Shown here piece by piece: positions 52,157 through 60,484 of a stretch of DNA of 64,000 nt. The stretch is taken from positions 124,001 through 188,000 of the forward strand of contig CAWJES010000004.1 in the NCBI GenBank assembly GCA_963841965.1, read 5' to 3'. The position numbers were made by a program, and so were the translations under genes. Source of the DNA: Palsa-459 sp963841965. Its GTDB lineage: Bacteria; Actinomycetota; Acidimicrobiia; Acidimicrobiales; RAAP-2. The notes below the pieces were generated by a model. It worked only from the letters and a program-made list of their open reading frames with translations, did no database searches and was not told where the DNA came from. Position 1 is the first letter of the stretch, and each line of letters opens with the position of its first letter.

Positions 52157-53880
52157 GCCTGCCTCCCATTGACGATGTCACGAAGCTCGAGGACATTGGT
52201 TCGGCGAGACCATGCCGTGAACGTCTCTCCCGGCGCGCGACCGGCGTCGAACGCGACGGCCGCGCGCATGATCGAATCCTCGAGCTCATGGACGGGGACT
52301 GCGCCCTCGACCCAGTTGATGAACCCGGCCTCAGGCCCGAGGGCGCCGCCGATGCCGAGGTCGTAGCCCTCGAGGAGGGCCGACTCCCCCTTGTGCACCG
52401 CGCCGCGCAGCCCGACGTCGGCGATCTGCGGCTGGGCGCACGAGGCCGAGCAGCCCGAGACATGGATCCGGAGTGGCGCCGTGCGAAGCGGGCTGTCCTC
52501 GGCGAGCTCCGAGACCCTCGCGTCGAGGCGGCGCGCGAGCTCGAGCGCCTGCTGCTTCGTCTCGGTGACCGCGAACCTGCAGAACTCATTGCCGGTGCAG
52601 GCCACCACACCGCGCGTGAACGGTCCTGCGTCCGGTGAGAACCTCCCGATGAGATCCTCCTCGAGCAGGGCATCCACGCTGGCATCGCGGACGCCGGCCA
52701 GGACGAAGTTCTGATCCACCCCGAACCGGACGGTGCCGTCCCCGTACTCCACTGCGAGCCGGGCGAGCTCGACGAGATCCCATCCGGTCATCCTGCCGAC
52801 CGGCACGACGGCGCCCACGTAGCTGAGCCCGTCCTGGACCTGGGGGTGGACGCCGACGTGGTCGCGTCGATACCCGGTGGTCAACGACGCTGCCCCCGAC
52901 CTCGATGTCGCCGCCAGCCGGGTGACAAGCTCGGCTCGAAACGCATCGGGACCCATCTCCTGGACGAGGTAGCGCATCCTCGACCTGCCACGGTGCTCGC
53001 GGTCGCCGAGCTCGAAGTAGAGCTGGGCGACCGCCCGGCAGAGCTCGACGGCGTCGCCCGGCTCGATGAAGAGGTCGATGTCCGACGCGAGCCGCTCGCC
53101 GTCTGAAAGGCCCCCGCCGACGAGGACGTTGAAGCCGATCGCTTCCCCGAGGCGAGCTGGCCACAGGCCGATGTCATTGATCTCCGATCGCGCGCAGTCC
53201 TGCGAGCATCCCCCGACGGAGATCTTGAACTTCCGCGGGAGGTTCGAGTAGGTCCGGTTGCCGGTGAAGAACCGTGAGATCTCGCGCGCGGCTGAGAGAG
53301 AGTCGACCAGCTGGTCGCGGTCGACCCCGCTCACGGGACAGCTCGTGACGTTTCGCGCGCAATCACCGCACGCCTGGATCGTCGTCAACCCGACTCGGGC
53401 GAATCGCTCCCAGATCGTCGGAATGTCGGCCATGTGCAGCCAGTGGAGCTGGATCGTCTGGCGGGTGGTCAGGTCCGCGTAGTTGTTCGCGAACACCGGG
53501 TGCTCGAGGGGGCCGGCCCCGAAGTCGATCGCCGCCCTCCCGATCTCGCTGACCTGCGCCGCCGACAGCACGCCACCTGGCACCTTCACCCGCATCATGA
53601 AGGCGTCGCCGCCCTGGCGCTGCGGGTAGACGCCCACCCACTTGAGCCGGTCGACCTCGCCGGGAATCTCGAGCAGCGCTGCAGGTCCATCTGCCGCGTA
53701 TCGGTTGACGACGGCAGCTGCCACTTCAAAGGGGTGCCGGGCGAGCTTCAACTGCTCCTGTTCGTTAAGGGTCCCGTGCTGGCGGGTCGGGTTGACGAAC
53801 GTCAGCTCGTCGCCGCTCTCCTCGAGGATGGCAATGCCGTGGGGGTCGGCGTGGCCAGCGGAAGGTGGGTCGTCTCTCAC
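52153..53880 (-). CDS. Siroheme-dependent sulfite/nitrite reductase, ferredoxin type
   Basis: A 575-residue enzyme of the SirA/NirA fold: two ferredoxin-like half-domains and two siroheme/4Fe-4S domains. The cluster/siroheme ligands are C428 and C434 (CTGNEFC) and C477 and C481 (CSASC), spaced C-x5-C...C-x3-C. A siroheme-binding RQTIQLHW motif holds R140. The first half keeps vestigial cysteines (CGDCARNVTSC, GGCSQDC), a trait that may mark extra redox sites. The enzyme performs six-electron reduction of sulfite to sulfide or nitrite to ammonia; I cannot decide between them. It is the first gene of a two-gene unit with the FrhB-like protein and is divergent from siroheme synthesis genes. Confidence 0.88.
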   Translation of the reverse strand: MRDDPPSAGHADPHGIAILEESGDELTFVNPTRQHGTLNEQEQLKLARHPFEVAAAVVNRYAADGPAALLEIPGEVDRLKWVGVYPQRQGGDAFMMRVKVPGGVLSAAQVSEIGRAAIDFGAGPLEHPVFANNYADLTTRQTIQLHWLHMADIPTIWERFARVGLTTIQACGDCARNVTSCPVSGVDRDQLVDSLSAAREISRFFTGNRTYSNLPRKFKISVGGCSQDCARSEINDIGLWPARLGEAIGFNVLVGGGLSDGERLASDIDLFIEPGDAVELCRAVAQLYFELGDREHRGRSRMRYLVQEMGPDAFRAELVTRLAATSRSGAASLTTGYRRDHVGVHPQVQDGLSYVGAVVPVGRMTGWDLVELARLAVEYGDGTVRFGVDQNFVLAGVRDASVDALLEEDLIGRFSPDAGPFTRGVVACTGNEFCRFAVTETKQQALELARRLDARVSELAEDSPLRTAPLRIHVSGCSASCAQPQIADVGLRGAVHKGESALLEGYDLGIGGALGPEAGFINWVEGAVPVHELEDSIMRAAVAFDAGRAPGETFTAWSRRTNVLELRDIVNGRQA

Positions 53881-53916
53881 CTGGCTCCCAGGCCCCTGCG
53901 AGTCCCCCTCATATCC

Positions 53917-53929
53917 GACTAAACTAGTC
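53917..53929. promoter_or_regulatory. Candidate operator in the divergent siroheme/reductase promoter region
   Basis: GACTA AAC TAGTC is a 13-bp perfect palindrome with a 3-base centre in the 90-base divergent gap. It lies 37 bases from the reductase start and 41 from the siroheme gene, so one regulator could control both. The regulator is not identifiable from the sequence. Confidence 0.4.
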
Positions 53930-53970
53930 AGGAATTACGAGAACGTGTCACGAGGTCGCTGAGGAGGCCG

Positions 53971-54624
53971 ATGTCCGACCCGCACGCCGTGCTCCCTGTG
54001 GCCCTGAGGCTGACCGGACGACGATGCCTGGTTGTGGGAGGGGGGCCGGTCGCGACTCGGAAGGTCCGCGACCTCCTGGCCGCGGACGCCACGATCCACG
54101 TCGTCGCCCCGTCGGTCACGGACGACCTGCGCGGCATCCTTGCGAACGAGCCGGACGTCACGTGGCGACAGGGCCGCTACGAATCCGAGGACCTCGAGGG
54201 GGCCTGGATGGTCATCACCGCGACGGACGATCGGGCCGTGAATCAGCACGTCTACGACGACGCAGTGGACCGGCACGTGTGGGCGAACAGCGCCGACGAT
54301 CCCGACCGGTGCGACTTCTTCATGACCGCGGTGGTTCGCCGCGACCCCGTCGTCGTCGCGATCTCCACGGCGGGAGCATCGCCGGCCCTCGCGGCGCACC
54401 TCCGTCGCCGCCTGGATGCAGCGCTCGAGCCCGGACTCGGCCAGCTCGCGACGGCCTTGCGAGATGTGCGCGCCGATCTCCATCGTCAGGGGGTCTCGAC
54501 GGAGGGCCTCACGTGGAGTTCGGTGGTCAATGACGAGCTGGTTGCCATGGCGGCTGGCGGCGACCTCGAGGGAGCGCGGCGCAGGGTGCGAGAGGGCCTG
54601 GGCACTCCCCCCGTAGGCGCATGA
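53971..54624 (+). CDS. Precorrin-2 dehydrogenase / sirohydrochlorin ferrochelatase (Met8/CysG-N type)
   Basis: A 217-residue NAD-dependent bifunctional enzyme. The Rossmann motif VVGGGPVATRKVRDLL and the active-site stretch NSADDPDRCDFFMTAVVRR, with the acid residue used in both reactions, are present; STAGASPALAAHLRR completes the fold. It oxidises precorrin-2 to sirohydrochlorin and inserts iron to form siroheme. A GAGGAGG ribosome site precedes the ATG. It overlaps the methyltransferase gene by four bases, making a complete uroporphyrinogen III to siroheme route beside the siroheme-dependent reductase. Confidence 0.92.
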   Translation: MSDPHAVLPVALRLTGRRCLVVGGGPVATRKVRDLLAADATIHVVAPSVTDDLRGILANEPDVTWRQGRYESEDLEGAWMVITATDDRAVNQHVYDDAVDRHVWANSADDPDRCDFFMTAVVRRDPVVVAISTAGASPALAAHLRRRLDAALEPGLGQLATALRDVRADLHRQGVSTEGLTWSSVVNDELVAMAAGGDLEGARRRVREGLGTPPVGA

Positions 54625-55331
54625 CGGTCTACCTGGTCGGCGCGGGACCCGGTGATCCCGAGCTCATGACCGTCAGAGCTGCCCGCCTGGTCACCGACGC
54701 GGATGTCGTCGTCTCAGACCGGCTCGTCGACCGCCGAATCCTCGCACTCGTCCGCAATGACGCAATCGTCCTCGACGTCGGAAAGCACCCCCGGCACGGA
54801 TCTCCATCAGCGGACCAGGCGGAGATCAACGCGCTGCTCGTTGCCCATGGACGTACCGGGGCTTGCGTTGTTCGATTGAAGGGCGGAGACCCGTTCGTGT
54901 TCGGGAGAGGCGCGGAGGAGGCGGCGGCATTGGCCGAGGCCGGTGTCCCCGTCGAGATCGTGCCCGGCATCACGTCCGCGTTCGCCGTCCCGGCGCTCGC
55001 GGGTGTTCCTGTCACCTACAGGGGCGTCGCGACGTCGGTCACGGTTGCAACGGGTCACGACGTCGACGCAGCTGTCGACGCAGCCGACGCCGCGTCCTCA
55101 AGAGGGACGCTGGTCCTGCTCATGGCCGTCATGAACAGGGAAGCGATCGCGGGAAAGCTCGTCGCCCTCGGATGGAGCCCCCAGACGCCTGTCGCAGCAA
55201 TCGAGCGTGGTTCGACTCCGCGCGAGCGGCGCATCGCCACGACGCTCCAGCGACTTGGGGACGTTCGACTTGAAGCACCTGCGGTCATCGTCATCGGACC
55301 GGTCGCTTCCATGCTCCGCGATGCCGAATGA
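54621..55331 (+). CDS. cobA: Uroporphyrinogen-III C-methyltransferase
   Basis: A 236-residue SUMT. The SAM-binding start VYLVGAGPGDPELMTVRA, the VVSDRLVD loop, LKGGDPFVFGRGAEEA, VPGITSAFAVPALAGVPVTYRG and the later GTLVLLMAVMN are all family-typical. It methylates uroporphyrinogen III twice to give precorrin-2 for siroheme. The ATG overlaps the dehydrogenase stop (ATGA). The symbol is functional; cysG would be the fused form, not present here. Confidence 0.94.
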   Translation: MTVYLVGAGPGDPELMTVRAARLVTDADVVVSDRLVDRRILALVRNDAIVLDVGKHPRHGSPSADQAEINALLVAHGRTGACVVRLKGGDPFVFGRGAEEAAALAEAGVPVEIVPGITSAFAVPALAGVPVTYRGVATSVTVATGHDVDAAVDAADAASSRGTLVLLMAVMNREAIAGKLVALGWSPQTPVAAIERGSTPRERRIATTLQRLGDVRLEAPAVIVIGPVASMLRDAE

Positions 55332-55381
55332 ACTTTCTGGACATCTGGCCGGGACGAAGCGCGAACCCCGCAGGGCGCCGC
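55332..55381. other. Short convergent gap
   Basis: Fifty bases between the methyltransferase stop and the small minus-strand gene; nothing recognised. Confidence 0.3.
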
Positions 55382-55636
55382 TCACCGACCCGGGCGCCCA
55401 CCTTCGGGTGATGCGAGAAGCCGCTTCCTCGCCTCCTCGAAATGGCGCATGCGGGCCTGCGCGTCCAACCATTCGACGAGCCTGGGGATCCTCGACGCGT
55501 CCGGTTCGTGTCGTGTTCCCGCAGCTGCATCCGTCGACGATCCGCAGCGCCGACACACTGCCATCCGCCCGTTCGTCTCGGGGGCGTGGTGCTCGTCGAG
55601 CCGAGCTCCGACGTCCGAATCCTCGTGTGTGGTCAC
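55382..55636 (-). CDS. Small hypothetical protein with a CxxC motif
   Basis: An 84-residue acidic-to-basic protein. GTG at 55636 has AGGGGG five bases upstream, which supports the start. VCRRCG (residues 27-32) is a possible metal site, and the remainder (SRIPRLVEWLDAQARMRHFEEARKRLL) looks helical. No family is recognised. Whether it is expressed is uncertain, since the strand opposes the siroheme operon. Confidence 0.5.
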   Translation of the reverse strand: MTTHEDSDVGARLDEHHAPETNGRMAVCRRCGSSTDAAAGTRHEPDASRIPRLVEWLDAQARMRHFEEARKRLLASPEGGRPGR

Positions 55637-55889
55637 GTCGCCCCCTGGTCAGTCGAAGCGGCCCAGACGGAAACTCGGTCGCGAGGTCACAACCCGACCT
55701 TCTCGAACCGAGACCTCACGGTGATCCTACCGAACCAGACTCCGACCTGGTCAGCCGTCACCCCGAGTCACGGCTCGACCAAGCGGAGCCGGCGTTGACC
55801 CCATCCGCCGGTGCCGACCACCGTCGCCACTCCTGCACGGTCCGTGCTAGACCCGGATGGGATCCGATCACGCGACCAAGGGAGCGGCC
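55637..55889. other. Intergenic region, nothing recognised
   Basis: About 250 bases of divergent promoter region between the small CxxC protein gene and the YbjQ-type gene. Confidence 0.3.
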
Positions 55890-56258
55890 ATGGCGGACGA
55901 GCAGCCTCGCTACGGGCAGCCAGGCGGTCCGCAGCTTCCCATCACGACCGCGCTCGAGTTCCCCGAGTGGAGGATCGAACGCAGCCTTGGCATGGTGTTC
56001 GGGGTGGTGGTGCGGTCCATGGGTATGGCCCGCGGCATCAGTGCAGGCTTCAAGGCGATGGCGGGCGGCGAGGTGAAGCAGTACACGCGCCTCGTCGAGG
56101 ACAGCCGCCGCCACGCCCTCGACCGGATGATCGAGAATGCCCAGCTCCTCGGCGCGGACGGGATTGTGTCGATGCGATTCGACTCATCCGAGGTCGGGCA
56201 GTCCCTGACAGAGATCGTCGCCTATGGGACCGCGGTGACGCTCTCGAGCCGGACCTAG
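55890..56258 (+). CDS. YbjQ-family (UPF0145) heavy-metal-binding-like protein
   Basis: A 122-residue protein; ATG 55890 with GGGAGCGG upstream. The YbjQ pattern is visible: RIERSLGMVFGVVVRSMGMARGISAGFKAMAGGEVKQYTRLVEDSR (part), then RMIENAQLLGADGIVSMRFDSSEV and EIVAYGTAVTL. Family members form pentamers of unknown function; the metal-binding label comes from structural resemblance only. It is followed after seven bases by a small membrane protein. Confidence 0.8.
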   Translation: MADEQPRYGQPGGPQLPITTALEFPEWRIERSLGMVFGVVVRSMGMARGISAGFKAMAGGEVKQYTRLVEDSRRHALDRMIENAQLLGADGIVSMRFDSSEVGQSLTEIVAYGTAVTLSSRT

Positions 56259-56265
56259 GGCACCC

Positions 56266-56487
56266 GTGGGGGCGCTCATCGGGCTCCTCGTCGTCGCTGT
56301 CCTGCTGGGGCTGCTGGTTGCGAGCTTCTTCGTCCGCCGCCACCGTGAGTCGGACAGCCCGCGAGCCGGCTGGCAGCGGACGGACGAGGTATTCAACGAC
56401 CCGTCGACGGACCGCGTCATGCGCGTGTGGATCGACGCGTCGGGAGAGCGCCGCTATGTCGTTGAGGCGGACAGGCCGTCCACCTGA
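56266..56487 (+). CDS. Small single-pass membrane protein
   Basis: A 73-residue protein with GTG start, seven bases after the YbjQ-like gene. An N-terminal helix (LIGLLVVAVLLGLLVASFFV) is followed by a charged domain (DRVMRVWIDASGERRYVVEAD). No family recognised. Close spacing suggests co-transcription and a shared function with the YbjQ-like protein. Confidence 0.65.
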   Translation: MGALIGLLVVAVLLGLLVASFFVRRHRESDSPRAGWQRTDEVFNDPSTDRVMRVWIDASGERRYVVEADRPST

Positions 56488-56923
56488 CGCCGCCCACAGA
56501 CTGCATGCGCGCGTCCCCGCACCGACGGGCGAGGGTCACGGATGCACGTCGACGAACGCACTCCAGGAAGGCGGCGAGCTCCTCTCGTCTTTCCTACTAC
56601 TTCTATGAGATTGCGAGTATATGAAAGGCACCTGCACGACCGGAGGGAGTCAGTGGTCCCGGCCCGCCCTGGTCACCTCGGATCCCCGTCGACCGATGTC
56701 GCCGGCTTCGCGCCGAGGCGACGAGCACATGTCGTGCCCGAGGAAGCTGAACAGCCCCCCTTGCAAGTCATCGCTGGGATCAACGCCCGCGGTGAGACCA
56801 CCGCATCGCTCAGGTTGCCTGCTCGCACTGGTGCTGGTTGCTTCGTGCATGTCGACGGAGGTCACGACGGCGAGTCTGAAACTTAGGATTCGCGCAACTG
56901 ACGAGCCTGAGGTGGGCCAGCTG
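56488..56923. other. Intergenic region upstream of zwf
   Basis: About 435 bases, with an AT-rich patch near 56590-56625 that may include the zwf promoter. The in-frame extension upstream of 56924 from 56621 has no family similarity and is probably non-coding. Confidence 0.4.
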
Positions 56924-58336
56924 ATGGACGAGACGGAGGACATTGGCGCCGCGGATGCATTCGTGTTCTTCGGAGCGTCGGGTGATCTCGCGCAGAAGAA
57001 GATCTTCCCGGCGCTGTACCGCATGGTGAAGCGCGGCGCGCTGGACATCCCGGTCATCGGTGTCGCCTCGGCGCGGCGGGATCTCACGCAGTTTCGAGCG
57101 CTCGCACGGGAGAGCATCGCGCGGTCCGATGGCGGCATCGACGACACCGAGGCGATGGATCGGCTGCTGGGTCTCATGGCGTACGTCGGCGGTGATTACG
57201 GCGATCGGAGCACCTACGAGTCGCTGCGCAAGACTCTGGGCGACGCCACGCGACCGGCGCACTACCTCGCGATCCCGCCGTCGCTGTTCGCGACCGTGGT
57301 CGAGGAGCTCGACTGCAATGAACTCGCTGCCGACGCGCGTGTCATCGTCGAGAAGCCGTTCGGACGGGACCTCGCCTCGGCACGGGAGCTCAACGGCATC
57401 CTGCGCTCGGCGTTCCCCGAGTCGTCGATCTTCCTGATCGACCACTACCTCGGCAAGGAGGAGATCATGAACCTCCTCTACTTCCGATTCGCCAACTCGT
57501 TCCTCGAGCCCATCTGGAACAGGAACTACATCTCGCGCGTGCAGATCACGCTGGCCGAGCAGTTCGGCGTGCAGGGTCGTGGGGCCTTCTACGAGGCGAC
57601 GGGGTGCCTGCGCGACGTGATCGAGAACCACCTCTTCCAGATCGTCGCGCTACTCGCGATGGAGCCACCCGCCTACCAGGGGATGGGCGCGGTGCAGACC
57701 GAAAAGTTCAAGGTGTTCCGAGCGATGCGACCGCTCGCGGCCGACGACATGGTGCGCGGGCAGTTCGAGGGCTACCGGAGCGAGCCGGGGGTGGCCCCGG
57801 ACTCCGACGTGGAGACCTTCTGCGCGCTGCGGCTCCACATCGACTCGTGGCGGTGGTCGGGCGTGCCCTGGTACCTGCGCTCCGGCAAGTGCCTCGCGGC
57901 GACGGGGACCGAGGTCCTGGTCGAGCTCAAGCCCCCGCCCCAGCCCCTGTTCACCGACTCAGCGCTGCGCGACGGCCAGACCAATTACCTGCGCTTCCGC
58001 ATCGCCCCGAACCCGGTCATCGCCCTCGCCGCCCGGGTGAAGCGCTCGGGCGAGGAGTTCGTCGGCACCCAGCGAGAACTCTCGCTGCTCAACGCGCAGC
58101 CGGACCAGGAGCAGCCCTACGAGCGGCTCCTGGGCGATGCCCTGGCCGGCAAGGGCGCGCTGTTCACCCGCGAGGACGCCGTCGAGGCGGCGTGGGCCGT
58201 CGTCGATCCGGTCCTCGAGTCGCACGGTCCTGCGATCCCCTACTCGCCGGGCAGCTGGGGGCCGGCGGCTGCCGACGTCCTCATCGAGCCGGGACGCTGG
58301 CACAATCCCGGGCTGGGCGGCACTCGACCCGAATAG
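56924..58336 (+). CDS. zwf: Glucose-6-phosphate 1-dehydrogenase
   Basis: A 470-residue enzyme. FGASGDLAQKKIFPALY is the NADP-binding start, IDHYLGKE holds the substrate-binding and catalytic His region, and EKPFGRDL, FANSFLEPIWNRNYI, GRGAFYEATGCLRDVIENHLFQ and WRWSGVPWYLRSGK are conserved. It converts glucose-6-phosphate to 6-phosphogluconolactone, feeding the pentose-phosphate or F420-independent NADPH supply. The ATG at 56924 has GAGGTGGG upstream at a slightly long spacing; GTG 56912 would add four residues. No pathway partner is adjacent. Confidence 0.95.
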   Translation: MDETEDIGAADAFVFFGASGDLAQKKIFPALYRMVKRGALDIPVIGVASARRDLTQFRALARESIARSDGGIDDTEAMDRLLGLMAYVGGDYGDRSTYESLRKTLGDATRPAHYLAIPPSLFATVVEELDCNELAADARVIVEKPFGRDLASARELNGILRSAFPESSIFLIDHYLGKEEIMNLLYFRFANSFLEPIWNRNYISRVQITLAEQFGVQGRGAFYEATGCLRDVIENHLFQIVALLAMEPPAYQGMGAVQTEKFKVFRAMRPLAADDMVRGQFEGYRSEPGVAPDSDVETFCALRLHIDSWRWSGVPWYLRSGKCLAATGTEVLVELKPPPQPLFTDSALRDGQTNYLRFRIAPNPVIALAARVKRSGEEFVGTQRELSLLNAQPDQEQPYERLLGDALAGKGALFTREDAVEAAWAVVDPVLESHGPAIPYSPGSWGPAAADVLIEPGRWHNPGLGGTRPE

Positions 58337-58385
58337 TCGAGCAGCCCGTGCGTCGAGCGGTCGGTACGAACGTGCCGCGCCGTGG

Positions 58386-59075
58386 TCAACGCGGCGACGG
58401 AGGGAAGGTCCATACCAGGGCGAAATAGCAGGCGCTCGCCACGACCACCATCGCGTGCCAGACCTCGTGGTACCCGAACACCTCGGGGCTCGGGTCGGGC
58501 CATCTCGCGGCGAGCACCCCGGCGCCCACGGTGTACACGAGCGCCACGGCGCCCAGCAGCGTCAGCTGGCCTGCGCTCAGCTGCTCGAATGCCGCCGGAA
58601 AGGTGACGACCATCAGCCAGCCGAGCACCAGGTAGCCAGAGGAGAGGACCTTGCGAGTCGCGTCGAAGAACAGCACGAGCGACAGGGTGGCGAGCAGCGC
58701 AGCGGCCCAGCCGATGCCGAGCACGACGTTGGAGAGGGTCCCGGTGACCCCGAGCAGGCAGTACGGCGTCATGGACGCCGCGATGAAGATGTAGATCATC
58801 GAGTAGTCGAGCTGGCGCCAGCGGCGGCGGGCCACCGGCGACCATGAGATCAGGTGGTAGCAGGCGCTGACCAGGTAGAGCCCGACGAGCGCAGCGGCGT
58901 AGACGAGGACTCCCCCGCCGGCGCCGTCGTGCCAGACCAGTGCCACGGCCGCAGGGATCGCGAGGACGAGCGCAGCGAGGTGGACCAGACCCCGGCCTCT
59001 CGGCTCGTCACCGCCCCCCGACTGGCGCAGCTGGCGGGCGGCGGACGGCAGCGGTCGGTGACCCTCGTCGTGCAC
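58386..59075 (-). CDS. Hemolysin III / PAQR-family membrane protein
   Basis: A 229-residue protein with seven hydrophobic helices. PAQR motifs are visible: SACYHLISW, LDYSMIYIFIAASMTPYCL, and the C-terminal FGYHEVWHAMVVVASACYF with conserved His residues that in eukaryotic relatives bind zinc for ceramidase activity. The bacterial function is unproven. The GTG at 59075 is my choice, but initiation could be further upstream. Confidence 0.82.
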   Translation of the reverse strand: MHDEGHRPLPSAARQLRQSGGGDEPRGRGLVHLAALVLAIPAAVALVWHDGAGGGVLVYAAALVGLYLVSACYHLISWSPVARRRWRQLDYSMIYIFIAASMTPYCLLGVTGTLSNVVLGIGWAAALLATLSLVLFFDATRKVLSSGYLVLGWLMVVTFPAAFEQLSAGQLTLLGAVALVYTVGAGVLAARWPDPSPEVFGYHEVWHAMVVVASACYFALVWTFPPSPR

Positions 59076-59201
59076 GCAAGCATGCTCTCCGATCGAGCGC
59101 CAGACCACAAGGCGATCCCGGCACCCGACGGCCGGGGCCCCCTCGCGGGCGACTGCCTGCGGCGAGGGAATGGATTCGGCGATCAGGAGGTTGGAAAGGG
59201 C

Positions 59202-59801
59202 ATGAGCACCTCCGTTGACTTCTGGTTCGACCCCGTCTGCCCGTGGGCATGGATCACCTCTCGCTGGATGCACGAGGTCCAAGAGGTGCGCGACGTCACG
59301 GTTCGCTGGCACGTCATGTCCCTCGCGGTCCTCAACGAGGGCAGGGACCTGGGTGAGGAGTACAACGAGCTCATGGTGCGAACATGGGGACCGGTCCGGG
59401 TCTGTATCGCGGCAGAGCAGGCGCACGGCAACGAAGTGCTCGGGCCCCTCTACACGGCCCTCGGCAACCGGATCCACCTCGAGAAGCGGCAGGACGTCGA
59501 GCTGCTAACCGAAGCGCTCGCCGAGATCGGTCTCCCCGTCGAGCTCGCCGAATCGGCGACATCGACCGACTACGACGAGGCGCTCCGCACGTCGCACTCC
59601 GAGGGGATGGATCCCGTCGGCTTCGAGGTCGGCACCCCGGTGCTCCACCTCAAGGGTGTTGCAATCTTCGGACCGGTGGTCACGCCAGCGCCAAAGGGCG
59701 AGGCGGCGGGCCGGCTGTGGGACGGAGTCGAGTTGGTCACGACCACCGACGGGTTCTTCGAGCTGAAGCGCAGCCGCGACCGAAGTCCCAGCTTCGACTG
59801 A
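59202..59801 (+). CDS. DsbA-family thioredoxin-fold protein, mycothiol-dependent nitroreductase-like
   Basis: A 199-residue DsbA-fold protein. FWFDPVCPWAWITSRWM, VRWHVMSLAVLNEGRDLGEEY, GPVRVCIAAEQAHG, LYTALGNRIH and GTPVLHLKGVAIFGPV align strongly by memory with the Rv2466c (mycothiol-dependent nitroreductase) family. Those use a CPWC active site. Here the motif is CPWA: C13 is kept but the resolving cysteine is Ala16, so it could only form mixed disulfides or act as a one-Cys enzyme. A GGAGG lies upstream of the ATG at 59202. Confidence 0.87.
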   Translation: MSTSVDFWFDPVCPWAWITSRWMHEVQEVRDVTVRWHVMSLAVLNEGRDLGEEYNELMVRTWGPVRVCIAAEQAHGNEVLGPLYTALGNRIHLEKRQDVELLTEALAEIGLPVELAESATSTDYDEALRTSHSEGMDPVGFEVGTPVLHLKGVAIFGPVVTPAPKGEAAGRLWDGVELVTTTDGFFELKRSRDRSPSFD

Positions 59802-59941
59802 TCGACGCCGCGCTGCCCGACCGTGCGAGCCACGTCCATGGCCCGCCGGCCACTGTCTCGATAGGATCCGCACTGGTCTCGGCGATGGTCGCTGTGGGGA
59901 TCCGTGCCCCCGCCGTCGCGCGTGGCCAGAGGAGCAGCCCG

Positions 59942-60367
59942 ATGTTCGACGTCGTTGTCGTTGGAGCGGATGACTCGGCCACCGCGCGCCGTGCGGTGGA
60001 GGCAGCCACCGGCATGGTCCTGCTCTCGAAGGGGACGCTGCACATCGTCACCGCCTATGGTCCGAAGTCCTACAACGACAGCTTCCTGCCCCACGAGTTC
60101 AAGTTCATAAACCACGAGGGCGAGGTCGAGGCCCTGCTCCAGTCCCTCTCGTTCATCGCAAAGAAGCAGGGAGTCGAACCGATCCTCCATGGCGTGAAGG
60201 GCGCGCCGGCCGACGTGCTCCTGAAGACGGCCGCGGACGTCAGCGCGGACCTGATCGTGGTCGGGAACCGTGGCATGAAGGGGGTGCGCCGGGTGCTCGG
60301 GAGCGTGCCGAACTCGGTCGCACACGGAGCCCATTGCTCCGTGGCCATCATCGACACCACCGAGTAG
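59942..60367 (+). CDS. Universal stress protein (UspA family)
   Basis: A 141-residue single-domain Usp. The start VVVVGADDSATARRAVEAA and the C-terminal nucleotide-binding motif GNRGMKGVRRVLGSVPNSV (G-x2-G-x9-GS) indicate the ATP-binding type. AGAGGAG precedes the ATG. Exact role is unknown; the family acts in stress survival and dormancy. Confidence 0.9.
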   Translation: MFDVVVVGADDSATARRAVEAATGMVLLSKGTLHIVTAYGPKSYNDSFLPHEFKFINHEGEVEALLQSLSFIAKKQGVEPILHGVKGAPADVLLKTAADVSADLIVVGNRGMKGVRRVLGSVPNSVAHGAHCSVAIIDTTE

Positions 60368-60484
60368 GACGACGCTCCCCGCACCTGACCGCGTGGTCGT
60401 GGCGCCCCGCCTGGACCTACGCGGTGGCCAGGGGAGCTGACCTCGTAGGAGAGTGGCCCGTGAACTGTGAGATGGGAGTCCTGC

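Noticed and set aside
56621..56923. N-terminal extension of glucose-6-phosphate dehydrogenase, seemingly with a lipoprotein-like stretch
   Set aside because: The enzyme is cytoplasmic and of normal length from 56924; the extension has no similarity and looks like chance.
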